Assembly (NCBI RefSeq): GCF_002101735.1
Contig: NZ_LQPE01000142.1
Location: 1 to 64,000 of the forward strand
Reading direction: 5' to 3'
From: Mycobacterium kyorinense
GTDB lineage: Bacteria > Actinomycetota > Actinomycetes > Mycobacteriales > Mycobacteriaceae
DNA length: 64,000 nt
Positions 34,165 to 42,577 of this stretch are shown here, piece by piece (positions within the stretch are counted from its first letter, which is position 1; the number at the start of each line of letters is the position of its first letter). Position numbers and translations under genes: made by a program. Under the pieces are notes generated by a model that worked only from the letters and a program-made list of their open reading frames with translations, made no database searches and was not told the DNA's origin.

Positions 34165-34779
34165 CTACCCTGCGGCGGCCCGTCGCGTCCGCGCAGCGCG
34201 GTCGTCAATGAAGCCCCGGACCACGAAGGGGCGCACAAATTCTGCGACCGCGGAATCGTCGTGCATGTCGATGCGAGGTGACGGTGTCGTGAAGAGGGAG
34301 AACAGAATTCGCGCGAACCATTCGGCGGCTGCGGCCACGTCGAGGTCCTTGCGAACTTCGCCGGTGAGTTTCGCGGCAACCAGGAACGGCGCGATGAAGT
34401 CGCCGCATTCCTGCAGCAGCACCGCCGAATTCTTGGTCAGCAGGAGGTCAACCTCCTCCTGGTCGAAATACTTCTCCGGCTCGACCACTCTGCGCGCCTG
34501 AACAACGAACACCGCCGCGCGGACCAACTTGTCTTCGAGGGTCTCGCCCCGGTTGACCACCTTGGCCATGTTCCGATAAAAGCGCTGCGAGGCTGCTTCC
34601 GCGCAGGCTTCGACAACCGCACCCTTGTCAGGAAAGTACTCGTAGACAGTGCTGCGTGAGACTCCGGCTTGGCGCGCGATGTCGACGATGGTCGTCTTGC
34701 TCAGGCCCCGGGTCCGGAAACAGGCGAACGCCGCAGAGATGATCGCGTCGCGCGTCTCAAGCTCGGTTTGGTGTGTCAT
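34165..34779 (-). CDS. TetR-family regulator
   Basis: A 204-residue repressor. The helix-turn-helix reads TTIVDIARQAGVSRSTVYEYF (split over about 28-48), followed by a helical ligand domain. ATG at 34779 is preferred; an ATG at 34812 adds 11 residues. It is 57 bases downstream of the Ltp2-like gene and probably the last gene of the igr-like operon, so feedback control of that operon is likely. It is one of three TetR proteins that could bind the island operator. Confidence 0.87.
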   Translation of the reverse strand: MTHQTELETRDAIISAAFACFRTRGLSKTTIVDIARQAGVSRSTVYEYFPDKGAVVEACAEAASQRFYRNMAKVVNRGETLEDKLVRAAVFVVQARRVVEPEKYFDQEEVDLLLTKNSAVLLQECGDFIAPFLVAAKLTGEVRKDLDVAAAAEWFARILFSLFTTPSPRIDMHDDSAVAEFVRPFVVRGFIDDRAARTRRAAAG

Positions 34780-34836
34780 CGTCTGCCCTGACCTACTCAC
34801 CCCACAGACCATAACGTCCGCGCGACGACGCCAGGC

Positions 34837-36006
34837 CTAGGAAGCCGGGGCGAGGATAAGGCCACTGGTGGGCACACCGGTGCCCGATGTGACGAGTACA
34901 TGCTCGACATTGTCGACCTGATTGTGCGAAGTTCCGCGTATTTGCCGCACGGCCTCGGTAATGCCGTTCATGCCGTGAATGTAGGCCTCGCCGAGCAGCC
35001 CGCCGTTGGTGTTGATCGGCAGCGACCCACCCAGCGACATGCGCTCGATCGACACGAAGTCTTTGGCCTCGCCGCGGCCACAGAAGCCGAGCTCCTCGAG
35101 CTGGGTGAACACGAACGGCGTGAAATGGTCGTACAGGAACGCCGTCTGGATGTCGGCGGGCCCCAAACCTGAGTCGCGCCATAGTTTGTCGCCGACGACA
35201 CCCATCTCCGGCAGTCCGGTGATGTCGTCGCGGTAGTAGCTGGTCATGACCTCGCCGTCGTAGGCCGCGCCCTGAGCCGCCGCACTGACGACCGCCGCTG
35301 GCTTGGCAAGGTCACGCGCCCGCGCAACGCTGGTCACGACGATCGCCACCCCGCCGTCGCTTTCCTGGCAGCAGTCCAGCAGCCGCAGGACCGGTTCAAT
35401 GATCCACCGAGACTTCTGGTGGTCTTCGAGGGTGATCGGACGTTCGTAGAACCAGGCGTCCGGGTTCTTGGCGGCATGGATACGGTCGATCACCGAGATT
35501 TTCCCGAAGTCCTCGTTGGTAACCCCGTAGGTCGACATGTACCGCTGCGCGTGCAGGGCCACCCAACCTGCCGGTGTCATCAAGCCGAATGGCGCGTAGG
35601 GCGCCAACCATGGCGGGGGAGCGGTCATCTGGCGGCCGGCACCGCCGAAGCGGAAACCGGACCGTTCGTTGAACGCGCGATAGCAGACCACGACGTCGGC
35701 GACACCAGTCGCAATGGCCATGGCGGCCTGCATGACAGTGCCGGCCGCAGCGCCGCCACCGTGCGGGACACGGGTGAAGAAGGTGAGGTCTTTGATCCCG
35801 ACGTTGCGGGCGACCTCGATCTCCTCGTTCTGGTCGACGGTGAAGGTCACCATGCCGTCCACGTCGCCAGGCTGCAGGCCTGCGTCGTCGAGCGCCGCTT
35901 TGACCGCTTCGCAGGCCAGTTGCATCTCGCTGCGGCCGGATTCCTTCGAGAACTCGGTCTGGCCGATCCCGGCGATGGCAGCCTTGCCGCCGAGTCCGCC
36001 GCTCAT
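34837..36006 (-). CDS. Ltp2-like thiolase-superfamily aldolase
   Basis: A 389-residue protein of the SCP2-thiolase/lipid-transfer group. AAIAGIGQTEFSKESGRSEM, VPHGGGAAAGTVMQAAMAI, LYDHFTPFVFTQLEELGFCG and NTNGGLLGEAYIHGMNG are shared with Ltp2 (Rv3540c). The usual thiolase catalytic Cys near residue 90 is replaced by the PHGGG region, as in Ltp2, which acts as a retro-aldolase with ChsH2. It would split a beta-hydroxyacyl-CoA side chain to a ketone and propionyl-CoA. Start overlaps the ChsH1-like stop (ATGA). Confidence 0.87.
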   Translation of the reverse strand: MSGGLGGKAAIAGIGQTEFSKESGRSEMQLACEAVKAALDDAGLQPGDVDGMVTFTVDQNEEIEVARNVGIKDLTFFTRVPHGGGAAAGTVMQAAMAIATGVADVVVCYRAFNERSGFRFGGAGRQMTAPPPWLAPYAPFGLMTPAGWVALHAQRYMSTYGVTNEDFGKISVIDRIHAAKNPDAWFYERPITLEDHQKSRWIIEPVLRLLDCCQESDGGVAIVVTSVARARDLAKPAAVVSAAAQGAAYDGEVMTSYYRDDITGLPEMGVVGDKLWRDSGLGPADIQTAFLYDHFTPFVFTQLEELGFCGRGEAKDFVSIERMSLGGSLPINTNGGLLGEAYIHGMNGITEAVRQIRGTSHNQVDNVEHVLVTSGTGVPTSGLILAPAS

Positions 36007-36455
36007 GCGCCAATTCCGTTGAGCAGGCTCAGTTCCGCGGTGCCGGAGACGTGCTCACCGAGGCTGTTGACGCCTTTGAACGTCACCTCGACGAGTCCCT
36101 CGCCCTTACCAATCGACTTGGCGGTGACGTTGCCGGTGAAGTGCAGCGGGTCGTTGGGGTAGGCGGGCACACCCAGCCGGATCGACAGCTTCTTGATCAT
36201 CGCTTCGGGCCCGGCCCAGTCGTTCAGAAACTTCACGCACAGACCGTTGGTGGTGAGGATGTTCAGGAAGATGTCTTTGGACCCTTGCGAATTGGCGAAG
36301 TCACGGTCGTGGTGTACGGGCATGTAGTCGCGTGAGGCGATGGCTCCGGCAACGATCAGCGTGGTGGTTACGGGAACGTCCATCGGGGCGACTTCGTCGC
36401 CGACGTTGACGGTGTTCCAGGCCAGCGTGTCGGTGCGGCCGATGGTTGAGGTCAT
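36003..36455 (-). CDS. MaoC-like hydratase subunit, ChsH1-like
   Basis: A 150-residue hot-dog-fold protein. VHHDRDFANSQGSKDIFLNI, DWAGPEAMIKKL and RLGVPAYPNDPLHFTG match M. tuberculosis ChsH1 (Rv3541c), including the His-His-Asp catalytic segment. ChsH1 pairs with the MaoC half of ChsH2 to hydrate a steroid side-chain enoyl-CoA. ATG at 36455 overlaps the upstream ACAD stop by four bases. It is about 20 residues longer than Rv3541c at the N-terminus. Confidence 0.87.
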   Translation of the reverse strand: MTSTIGRTDTLAWNTVNVGDEVAPMDVPVTTTLIVAGAIASRDYMPVHHDRDFANSQGSKDIFLNILTTNGLCVKFLNDWAGPEAMIKKLSIRLGVPAYPNDPLHFTGNVTAKSIGKGEGLVEVTFKGVNSLGEHVSGTAELSLLNGIGA

Positions 36456-37564
36456 GGGTTTCCTTCCGGGTATGTGCTGCCGAGGCGCGCGAGCTGCTGG
36501 GAAGCGGATCCGAGGCCGAGTTCGATCTGCTTGGCCCACAAGAAGTACCGCCACAGCGGATAAGTCACGTCGATGCCGATGCCGCCGTGGACCTGCTGGG
36601 CGGTAGCGGTGACCCGCGCTCCGGCCTCGGCGGCCCAAAACTTGGCGATGGCTGCCTCACGCGCAGCTGGCCGGCCCCGAGCGACGAGCCACGCGGCATG
36701 CCACGTGGTCCAGCGGATCGCTTCGACGTCGATGAACGCGTCGGCCATCCGCTGCTGTACGGCCTGAAACGACCCGATTGGCCTGCCGAATTGCTCACGT
36801 TGGCTTGTGTAGGTGGCCGCGATTCGCAACGCCCGTTCGGCGACCCCAATCTGCATGGCGGACAAGCCGACAAGCGCGCGGACATACAGCGACCCGACGG
36901 GATCAACACCTTCAGCGAGGCGGTTCGCCTCAGGTACCAGCGCCCCGTGCAGGACGACGTCGGCAAACGGCTCACCGTCAGTGGTGCGGGCCGGCACTAC
37001 GTCGACCCCGTCGGTGCCCTTGTCGAGCAGGAACAGCGCTGGACCGTCGTCGGTGCTTGCGGCCACGACAATCGCGTCGGCCAGTTGCGCGGCCGGGACC
37101 AGCTCTTTGGTGCCCTCGAGGCGCCAGCTGGCGCCGTCGCGGCGTGCCCTGGTGCCCGGAGTCAACGGGTCCGAACGCCCAGCCTCCGCGAGTGCCGCTG
37201 TCAGGAGCCGGCTGCCGTCCACCACGCCGGGCAGATACTTTTCTCGAATAGTCGAATTACCGTGGCGCGCGACCGTGTCAGCACCGAGCAGCAGCGTGGC
37301 GTACACCGGAACGGGAGCGACACTCCAGCCGACCTCCGCGAGCAGCACTCCCAGCTCCAGAAAGCTGCCGCCGCTTCCACCGACCGACTCAGGCAACCCG
37401 ATTCCGAGCAGATCGGAGCTCGCCAACTCGCGCCACAGCGCAGGGTCGTAGCGTGTTTCGCCGGTCTCCAACCCGGTGAGACACTCGGGGGTCGCGCGAG
37501 CCTCGAACAACTGGCGGGCGACTTTGCGTACGGTCTCTTGTTCTTCGCTGAATGAAAAGTCCAT
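36452..37564 (-). CDS. Acyl-CoA dehydrogenase, ChsE1/FadE28-like subunit
   Basis: A 370-residue ACAD-fold protein. MDFSFSEEQETVRKVARQL at the start and QVHGGIGIDVTYPLWRYF near the end match FadE28 (ChsE1). SSREQFGRPIGSFQAVQQRM marks the FAD-contacting C-terminal domain. In mycobacterial steroid catabolism this subunit pairs with FadE29 in an alpha2beta2 enzyme. The partner here is the gene at 38547. It dehydrogenates short steroid side-chain acyl-CoA esters. Confidence 0.85.
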   Translation of the reverse strand: MDFSFSEEQETVRKVARQLFEARATPECLTGLETGETRYDPALWRELASSDLLGIGLPESVGGSGGSFLELGVLLAEVGWSVAPVPVYATLLLGADTVARHGNSTIREKYLPGVVDGSRLLTAALAEAGRSDPLTPGTRARRDGASWRLEGTKELVPAAQLADAIVVAASTDDGPALFLLDKGTDGVDVVPARTTDGEPFADVVLHGALVPEANRLAEGVDPVGSLYVRALVGLSAMQIGVAERALRIAATYTSQREQFGRPIGSFQAVQQRMADAFIDVEAIRWTTWHAAWLVARGRPAAREAAIAKFWAAEAGARVTATAQQVHGGIGIDVTYPLWRYFLWAKQIELGLGSASQQLARLGSTYPEGNP

Positions 37565-37580
37565 CAGAGGATTTCCTCGA

Positions 37581-37982
37581 TCAGGAGGCGGGCCGGAACT
37601 GGTGCAGGACCAACTCGTCGTCGTTGAACGATTCGTAGAACACTTCGACGGGCATCCCGACCTTGACGTCGCTTGGATCGATGTCGCGCAAGTTCGACAC
37701 GATCCGTACGCCTTCGTCGAGTTCCACGAGCACGACGATGTAGGGGTAGTCGAAGAACGGCAGTGGGGGATATTGCGGCATCACATAGCTGTAAACCGCG
37801 CCGCGGCCGGATGATTCGACGGCCTCCCAGTTCAGTGACTGGCAATTGCCACACATTGGTCGCGGTGGCATACGCAATGTCTTGCACTCGCTGCAGCGCT
37901 GGATGAGCAGCTTGTGCGCGCGCAACCCGTCGTAGAAGAATTCGGTGTCCCGAGTGATCGTCGGTGCGAGTCGATTCGGCAT
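37581..37982 (-). CDS. DUF35 OB-fold protein, C-terminal half of split ChsH2
   Basis: A 133-residue protein with an N-terminal helix (DTEFFYDGLRAHKLLIQR), a rubredoxin-like zinc ribbon with four Cys (CSECKTLRMPPRPMCGNC) and an OB-fold (GAVYSYVMPQYPPLPFFDY, VVLVELDEGVRIVSNL). In M. tuberculosis this domain is the C-terminal part of ChsH2 (Rv3542c), whose ribbon has lost its Cys; it docks with Ltp2. ATG at 37982 overlaps the MaoC stop, so the two halves are coupled. Confidence 0.87.
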   Translation of the reverse strand: MPNRLAPTITRDTEFFYDGLRAHKLLIQRCSECKTLRMPPRPMCGNCQSLNWEAVESSGRGAVYSYVMPQYPPLPFFDYPYIVVLVELDEGVRIVSNLRDIDPSDVKVGMPVEVFYESFNDDELVLHQFRPAS

Positions 37983-38530
37983 CAGTTCCCCGTCTTGAAT
38001 CGCAGGGTGCGGAATCGCTGGCGTCCGATGACGTCGCCGCGTTGATCGCGGTAAGTAGTGATCCACGTTACGAAGAACCCGTAGCCCATGGCCGTCTTCT
38101 TCTCGTCGGAGATCGTCTCGAACACGGTCTCGGCGGTGATCTCGTCGCCGACCCGGGGGTAGCGCTCGATCTCGAACTCCGAATTGGTCGCGACCGTCCC
38201 GGTGTAGCCGGCGTCCGCGAGGAACTGCAGCGGGTTTTGCTTGATTTCAACGGGTACACCGCCGCGTTCGTGAATTCCCTCGAGCTTCGGCGGCGCCATG
38301 GTCCAGCTTTGCAGCATCACCGGCGGTGAAACGATTCCGCCGTAGCGCGACTGCGCTGCCCATTCAGGGTCGAGGTAGGCGGGGTTCATGTCGTTGAGTG
38401 CATACGCCCAATGCCGGATCATGGCCGGGTTGACCGGATCCGGAGCCTTCACGGGCTGGCCGGAGCCAACCGGCTTGCCGATGAGGTCGTCGAGACGTTG
38501 GCGTAATGCGTCTTTCGCGTCGTCGGGCAC
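37982..38530 (-). CDS. MaoC-like protein, N-terminal half of split ChsH2
   Basis: A 182-residue hot-dog-fold protein. PVNPAMIRHWAYALNDMNPA, GIVSPPVMLQSWTM, LADAGYTGTVATNSEFEIER and GYGFFVTWITTYRD match the MaoC half of ChsH2. It would pair with the ChsH1-like subunit. GTG at 38530 follows AAAGG with a 6-base spacer. It stops exactly where the fused M. tuberculosis protein continues into DUF35. Confidence 0.87.
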   Translation of the reverse strand: MPDDAKDALRQRLDDLIGKPVGSGQPVKAPDPVNPAMIRHWAYALNDMNPAYLDPEWAAQSRYGGIVSPPVMLQSWTMAPPKLEGIHERGGVPVEIKQNPLQFLADAGYTGTVATNSEFEIERYPRVGDEITAETVFETISDEKKTAMGYGFFVTWITTYRDQRGDVIGRQRFRTLRFKTGN

Positions 38531-38546
38531 GTGAAACCTTTCCGCG

Positions 38547-39731
38547 TTATGTGTTGGCTCGTAGGTCGCGAGGTGCCCTCGGGAGGCCGAGGCCCGCCAT
38601 GGCGATGATGTCTCGCTGGAGTTCGTTGGCGCCCCCGCCGAAGGTGTTGATCACCGCCAGGCGGTACGCATGTTCAAGGTTGCCGCGCAGCGGCGCGTCG
38701 TGTCCGGCGCGGGTGCCGTCCGCTCCGAGCACCTCGAGTAGTTCCCGGGCCACCTGCTGGGTCAGTTCGGTGCCGAAGACCTTGGCTGCGGAGGCTTCGC
38801 CCATGCCGAGAGCGCCACTGCTCATGGTCGCGTTCACCCGTAGGTTGAGTAGCTTGTATGCGGCGACCTGTGCCTCGACCCGGGCCAGTGACTGCTGAAC
38901 CCAGGGCTGGTCGATGACGAATCCGTCGTCTCGCGGTGTGGTCTTGGCCCACTTCATTGTCTGCGCGAACAGCGGTTCGAGCGCACCGAGGTTGCCCAAG
39001 GCGGCCCGCTCCAGGTTGAGCTGGTTGGTGATCAGCTTCCAGCCTTGGTTCTCGCCCAAGACGACGGCGCTGGCGGGCACGCGGACGTCGTCGTAAAAGG
39101 TGTAATAGGTCGAGACACCGGGCATTGTGTGCAATGGCTTCCACGAGAAGCCCGGGGAGGCCGTGGGGACGATGAACAGTGTTATGCCCTTGTGTTTCTT
39201 GGCGTTTGGGTCGGTGCGTGCCGCCAGCCAGATGTAGTCCGCGAACTCAGCGCCGCTGGTGAACAGCTTGGCGCCGTTGATGACGTACTCGTCGCCGTCG
39301 CGCACCGCGGTGGTGCGCAGGGAGGCGAGGTCGCTGCCGGCGCCGGGTTCCGAGTAGCCGATGGCGAATTCGACGGTGCCCTTGAGGATTGCGGGCAGGA
39401 ATTGATTCTTCTGGTCTTCGGTGCCGAACTGCATCAGGGTCGGACCGACGGTGTTGAGGGTAATCATCGGCAGCGGAGCGTCCACTCTCCTGGCCTCCTC
39501 GGCGAAGATGTATTGCTCCAGCGCACCCAGGCCCCTGCCGCCGTACTCGACGGGCCAGGCCACACCGAGTAGCCCGGCTTCTCCGAGCGCGCGCCGGCAC
39601 TCGGCAACCGCTTTGCCGCCTTCCATCTGTCCCGAGATCGCCGCGCGCCGTTCGGGTGTCATCACGGCCTCGAGCCGTTGACGGAACTCCGTGCGCAACG
39701 CCTCCTGCTCGGGGGTGTAGTCGAAATCCAC
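38547..39731 (-). CDS. Acyl-CoA dehydrogenase, ChsE2/FadE29-like subunit
   Basis: A 394-residue ACAD. FAIGYSEPGAGSDLASLRTT and INGAKLFTSGAEFADYIWLA are nearly those of FadE29 (ChsE2). TFGGGANELQRDIIAMAGLG near the C-terminus is the FAD-binding helix. It is the catalytic partner of the ChsE1-like subunit at 36452. GTG start overlaps the P450 stop (TAGTG). Confidence 0.88.
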   Translation of the reverse strand: MDFDYTPEQEALRTEFRQRLEAVMTPERRAAISGQMEGGKAVAECRRALGEAGLLGVAWPVEYGGRGLGALEQYIFAEEARRVDAPLPMITLNTVGPTLMQFGTEDQKNQFLPAILKGTVEFAIGYSEPGAGSDLASLRTTAVRDGDEYVINGAKLFTSGAEFADYIWLAARTDPNAKKHKGITLFIVPTASPGFSWKPLHTMPGVSTYYTFYDDVRVPASAVVLGENQGWKLITNQLNLERAALGNLGALEPLFAQTMKWAKTTPRDDGFVIDQPWVQQSLARVEAQVAAYKLLNLRVNATMSSGALGMGEASAAKVFGTELTQQVARELLEVLGADGTRAGHDAPLRGNLEHAYRLAVINTFGGGANELQRDIIAMAGLGLPRAPRDLRANT

Positions 39732-40921
39732 TAGTTGGCTACTCCCAGTCGTACCGGCATCCGCTTGACGCCGGGAACCATCGTGGCGCGCAGCCGGGTC
39801 ACGTCACCGCTCAGCTCGATGGTCGGGTAGGCACCGAGGAGGACTTCGAACATGACCCGCGCCTCCAGCCGTGCGAGCTGCGCACCGAGGCAGGCATGCT
39901 CGCCGCATCCGAATGCGATGTGCGGATTGGGGCTCCGCGTGATGTCGAACTCCTCTGCGGTGGGCCCGAACACGTCCTCGTCGCGGTTGGCCGACCCGTA
40001 CAACATCACGACTTTGTCGCCTTGTTTGATGGGCTGACCGCGAATCTCGACGTCGGTCATGGCGGTCCGGGCCATGTGTGTCACGGGGCTGGTGTAGCGC
40101 AGCATCTCTTCGACGGCGATCGGGATCAGACGCGGTTCTGCACGCAGTTTGGCGAATTGTTCGGGGTGGTCGATGAGCGCCAGCGTGCCCAGCGCGATGA
40201 GATTGCGGGTGGTTTCGTTGCCGGCTACCAGTAACAGGAACGAAAAGTTCAACAAGTCTTCGTCGCTGAGCCGTTCGCCGTCGACCTCGGCAGCAGCAAG
40301 GATGGCCAGCAGATCCTCGGTGTCGGACACCTCACCCGAGCGGCGGACCGCGATAAGGCGCTGGAAGTATTCGTACAGTTCGGCCAGCGCGGTGACACTG
40401 TCGAGCTCGATGCCGGGATCGGCGGTGCCCACGGCTGCGTCCGACCACCGCCGGAACTGCTCCCAGTCCTCTGGTGGGGCGCCCAGTAGTTCGGCGATCA
40501 TTCGGGTCGGCAGGGGAGCGGCGATCTCCTCGGCGAAGTCGTGCGGCGTCGACGGGTCAGTGCTCTCGACGATGCCCTTCACGATTTCGCGCACCTTGGG
40601 TTCCAGCAGCGCCACCTGACGGCGGGTGAACCCGGAATTGATCAGTTTGCGCAGCTGCCGGTGCCGCGGCGGGTCGGTGAAGATCAGATTGCCCTCTTGG
40701 ACAGGTTCGGGCTGACTCGGATCAGGGATGGTGATCCCTTGGGTGGACGAGAACTTCCCTGGTGTGCTCGACACGTAGCGGATGTCCTCGTACTTCAGCA
40801 ACGCCCAGAAATTGGTGACGTCGTTCCAGCACACCGGCGACGTGGCCCGAAGCTCTCGGTAGGCGGGGTAGGGGTCGCCGGCGTAGAAATCCGGCGAATG
40901 CAGTGGAACGGCCGTAAGCAA
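39731..40921 (-). CDS. Cytochrome P450, CYP125/CYP142-type group
   Basis: A 396-residue P450. LLLVAGNETTRNLIALG is the I-helix, EEMLRYTSPVTHMARTA includes ExxR, and FGCGEHACLGAQLAR holds the haem Cys (about residue 345). NLIFTDPPRHRQLRKLINSG matches the CYP125/CYP142-type lineage that oxidises sterol side chains. It begins at TTG 40921 after AAAAGGTGGG. As first gene of the igr-like operon it takes the place of cyp125 in M. tuberculosis, so terminal hydroxylation of a side chain is the likely step. Confidence 0.92.
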   Translation of the reverse strand: MLTAVPLHSPDFYAGDPYPAYRELRATSPVCWNDVTNFWALLKYEDIRYVSSTPGKFSSTQGITIPDPSQPEPVQEGNLIFTDPPRHRQLRKLINSGFTRRQVALLEPKVREIVKGIVESTDPSTPHDFAEEIAAPLPTRMIAELLGAPPEDWEQFRRWSDAAVGTADPGIELDSVTALAELYEYFQRLIAVRRSGEVSDTEDLLAILAAAEVDGERLSDEDLLNFSFLLLVAGNETTRNLIALGTLALIDHPEQFAKLRAEPRLIPIAVEEMLRYTSPVTHMARTAMTDVEIRGQPIKQGDKVVMLYGSANRDEDVFGPTAEEFDITRSPNPHIAFGCGEHACLGAQLARLEARVMFEVLLGAYPTIELSGDVTRLRATMVPGVKRMPVRLGVAN

Positions 40922-41116
40922 TGCAAACCCACCTTTTCACTAAACGCGATCGAGCATTTCTGCTAAATCTGTCGGATCGCTTCAGTGTCTATCTTATGAA
41001 ATCACCGGTGTCAACGGGCAGCTGTGTCCCCAGATCATCGACATTTGACGCCCGCAGTACGACAGGTGTACACATTGTGTCGGATCGGCTGGGAGGATCT
41101 TTGAAGTGGAGATCGG
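40922..41116. promoter_or_regulatory. Divergent promoter region, igr-like operon / ALDH
   Basis: 195 bases between the P450 (minus) and the aldehyde dehydrogenase (plus). It does not contain a clear GAGAAT-type repeat or a KstR-type box. AGGTGTACACATTGTG (about 41064-41079) is a partial palindrome and the best operator candidate. The igr-like operon may thus be under separate control from the rest of the island. Confidence 0.4.
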
Positions 41117-42577
41117 ATGACGCAGCCAGGGGCATTGCTTGACAACTATGGCCACTACATCGATGGCCAGTGGATGGAGCCGGACAGCGGGCGGTACGAC
41201 GACATCAACCCGGCGACCACCGATGTGCTGGCCACGGCGCCAGATGCCAGCGTTGAGCAAGTCAGTAGCGCGATCGCCGCGGCGCGTCGTGCGTTCGACG
41301 AAGGTCCTTGGGCCACGGCGAATCCCGAAGAGGGAGCCAGGTGCCTGACACAGCTCAGCGCGGCGTTGCTCGAACACGTCGAAGAGTTCTACGCGCTTGC
41401 CCAGCTGGAATGGGGGTGTTCGGCAACCGAGCGCATGTTCCATGTCGAAGGCCCTGCGGTGATGGTCGGTCGCGCGGCCGAGCTTGCCGCGGAGCCTGCG
41501 GAGACAACGATTGACGCCTGGGGAGCGACCGGAACCACGGTGCTGCGCTACGAGCCGTTAGGTGTGGTGTCGGTTCTCACCCCGTGGAACTTCCCGCACA
41601 CGCTCAACGCTATGAAGCTCGGCAGTGCACTCGCGGCGGGCAACACCGTCGTACTCAAGCCCTCACCCCTGGCGCCGCTGGCCGGGCTGGCGATGGCCCG
41701 ACTGATCGACGAGCACACCGACATTCCGCCGGGCGTCGTCAATGTGGTGACTCCGACTGGCGTGGAAGCCAGCAAGTTGCTGACCACGGATCCGCGGGTG
41801 GACATGGTGAGCTTCACCGGAAGCTCGGCTGTTGGCCGTGAAGTGATGGCCGGCGCGGCGTCGACGATGAAGCGGGTCCTGCTCGAGTGCGGTGGCAAGT
41901 CGGCCGCGCTTCTGCTCGACGACGTCACGGTGACCGACGAACTGCTCGACCGGCTGCTGTTCGAGGGCTGCACGATGCACGCCGGACAGGCATGCATTCT
42001 CAACAGCCGCCTGGTAGTGCCCGACGCGCTTCACGACGAGGTCGTCGATCGCCTTGCCGAACGGGCCCGCAAAGTGGTGGTGGGCAACACAATCGATCCG
42101 GCGGTGCAGATGGGGCCGCTGATCAGTGAACCGCATCTCGAACGCGTCGAAGCCATGGTCGCGCGGGCGGCGCAAGACGGCGCCACCGTGGTGACCGGCG
42201 GCCGGCGTCCACCGGACCTACCCGGCGGGTTCTTTTTCGAGCCGACGATCCTGACGAACGTCGCTGCAGACGCGCACATCGCCCAGGAAGAGGTGTTCGG
42301 GCCAGTGCTGACGGTCTTGCGTTATCGCGACGAACATGAAGCCGTCGCTATCGCCAACAACTCGCCCTATGGCCTGGGCGGCGCGGTCTGGTGCAGCGAC
42401 GTCGACCGGGGGACCGAAGTCGCGCGCCGCATCCGCACCGGTCAGGTATCCGTCAACGGCTCGCTGCCCGGAGATGCGCCGTTTGGGGGATTCAAGCAGA
42501 GCGGAATCGGACGTGAAGGCGGCATGATAGGTCTGCGGGCGTACATGGAGCCCAAGGCGATTGGCGTACCGGCGTGA
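41117..42577 (+). CDS. Aldehyde dehydrogenase, NAD(P)-dependent
   Basis: A 486-residue ALDH. VLTPWNFPHTLNAMKLGSAL and SFTGSSAVGREVM bind NAD; LECGGKSAALLLDD carries the general-base Glu and MHAGQACILNSRL the nucleophile Cys (about residue 293). EEVFGPVLTVLRY is conserved. It would oxidise an aldehyde made from a P450- or ADH-produced alcohol to the acid. ATG at 41117. It overlaps the following CaiB fusion by four bases. Confidence 0.92.
   Translation: MTQPGALLDNYGHYIDGQWMEPDSGRYDDINPATTDVLATAPDASVEQVSSAIAAARRAFDEGPWATANPEEGARCLTQLSAALLEHVEEFYALAQLEWGCSATERMFHVEGPAVMVGRAAELAAEPAETTIDAWGATGTTVLRYEPLGVVSVLTPWNFPHTLNAMKLGSALAAGNTVVLKPSPLAPLAGLAMARLIDEHTDIPPGVVNVVTPTGVEASKLLTTDPRVDMVSFTGSSAVGREVMAGAASTMKRVLLECGGKSAALLLDDVTVTDELLDRLLFEGCTMHAGQACILNSRLVVPDALHDEVVDRLAERARKVVVGNTIDPAVQMGPLISEPHLERVEAMVARAAQDGATVVTGGRRPPDLPGGFFFEPTILTNVAADAHIAQEEVFGPVLTVLRYRDEHEAVAIANNSPYGLGGAVWCSDVDRGTEVARRIRTGQVSVNGSLPGDAPFGGFKQSGIGREGGMIGLRAYMEPKAIGVPA

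Noticed and set aside
40922..41116. KstR-type operator before the igr-like operon
   Set aside because: I looked for the AAC/GTT-type inverted repeat and found no convincing copy.
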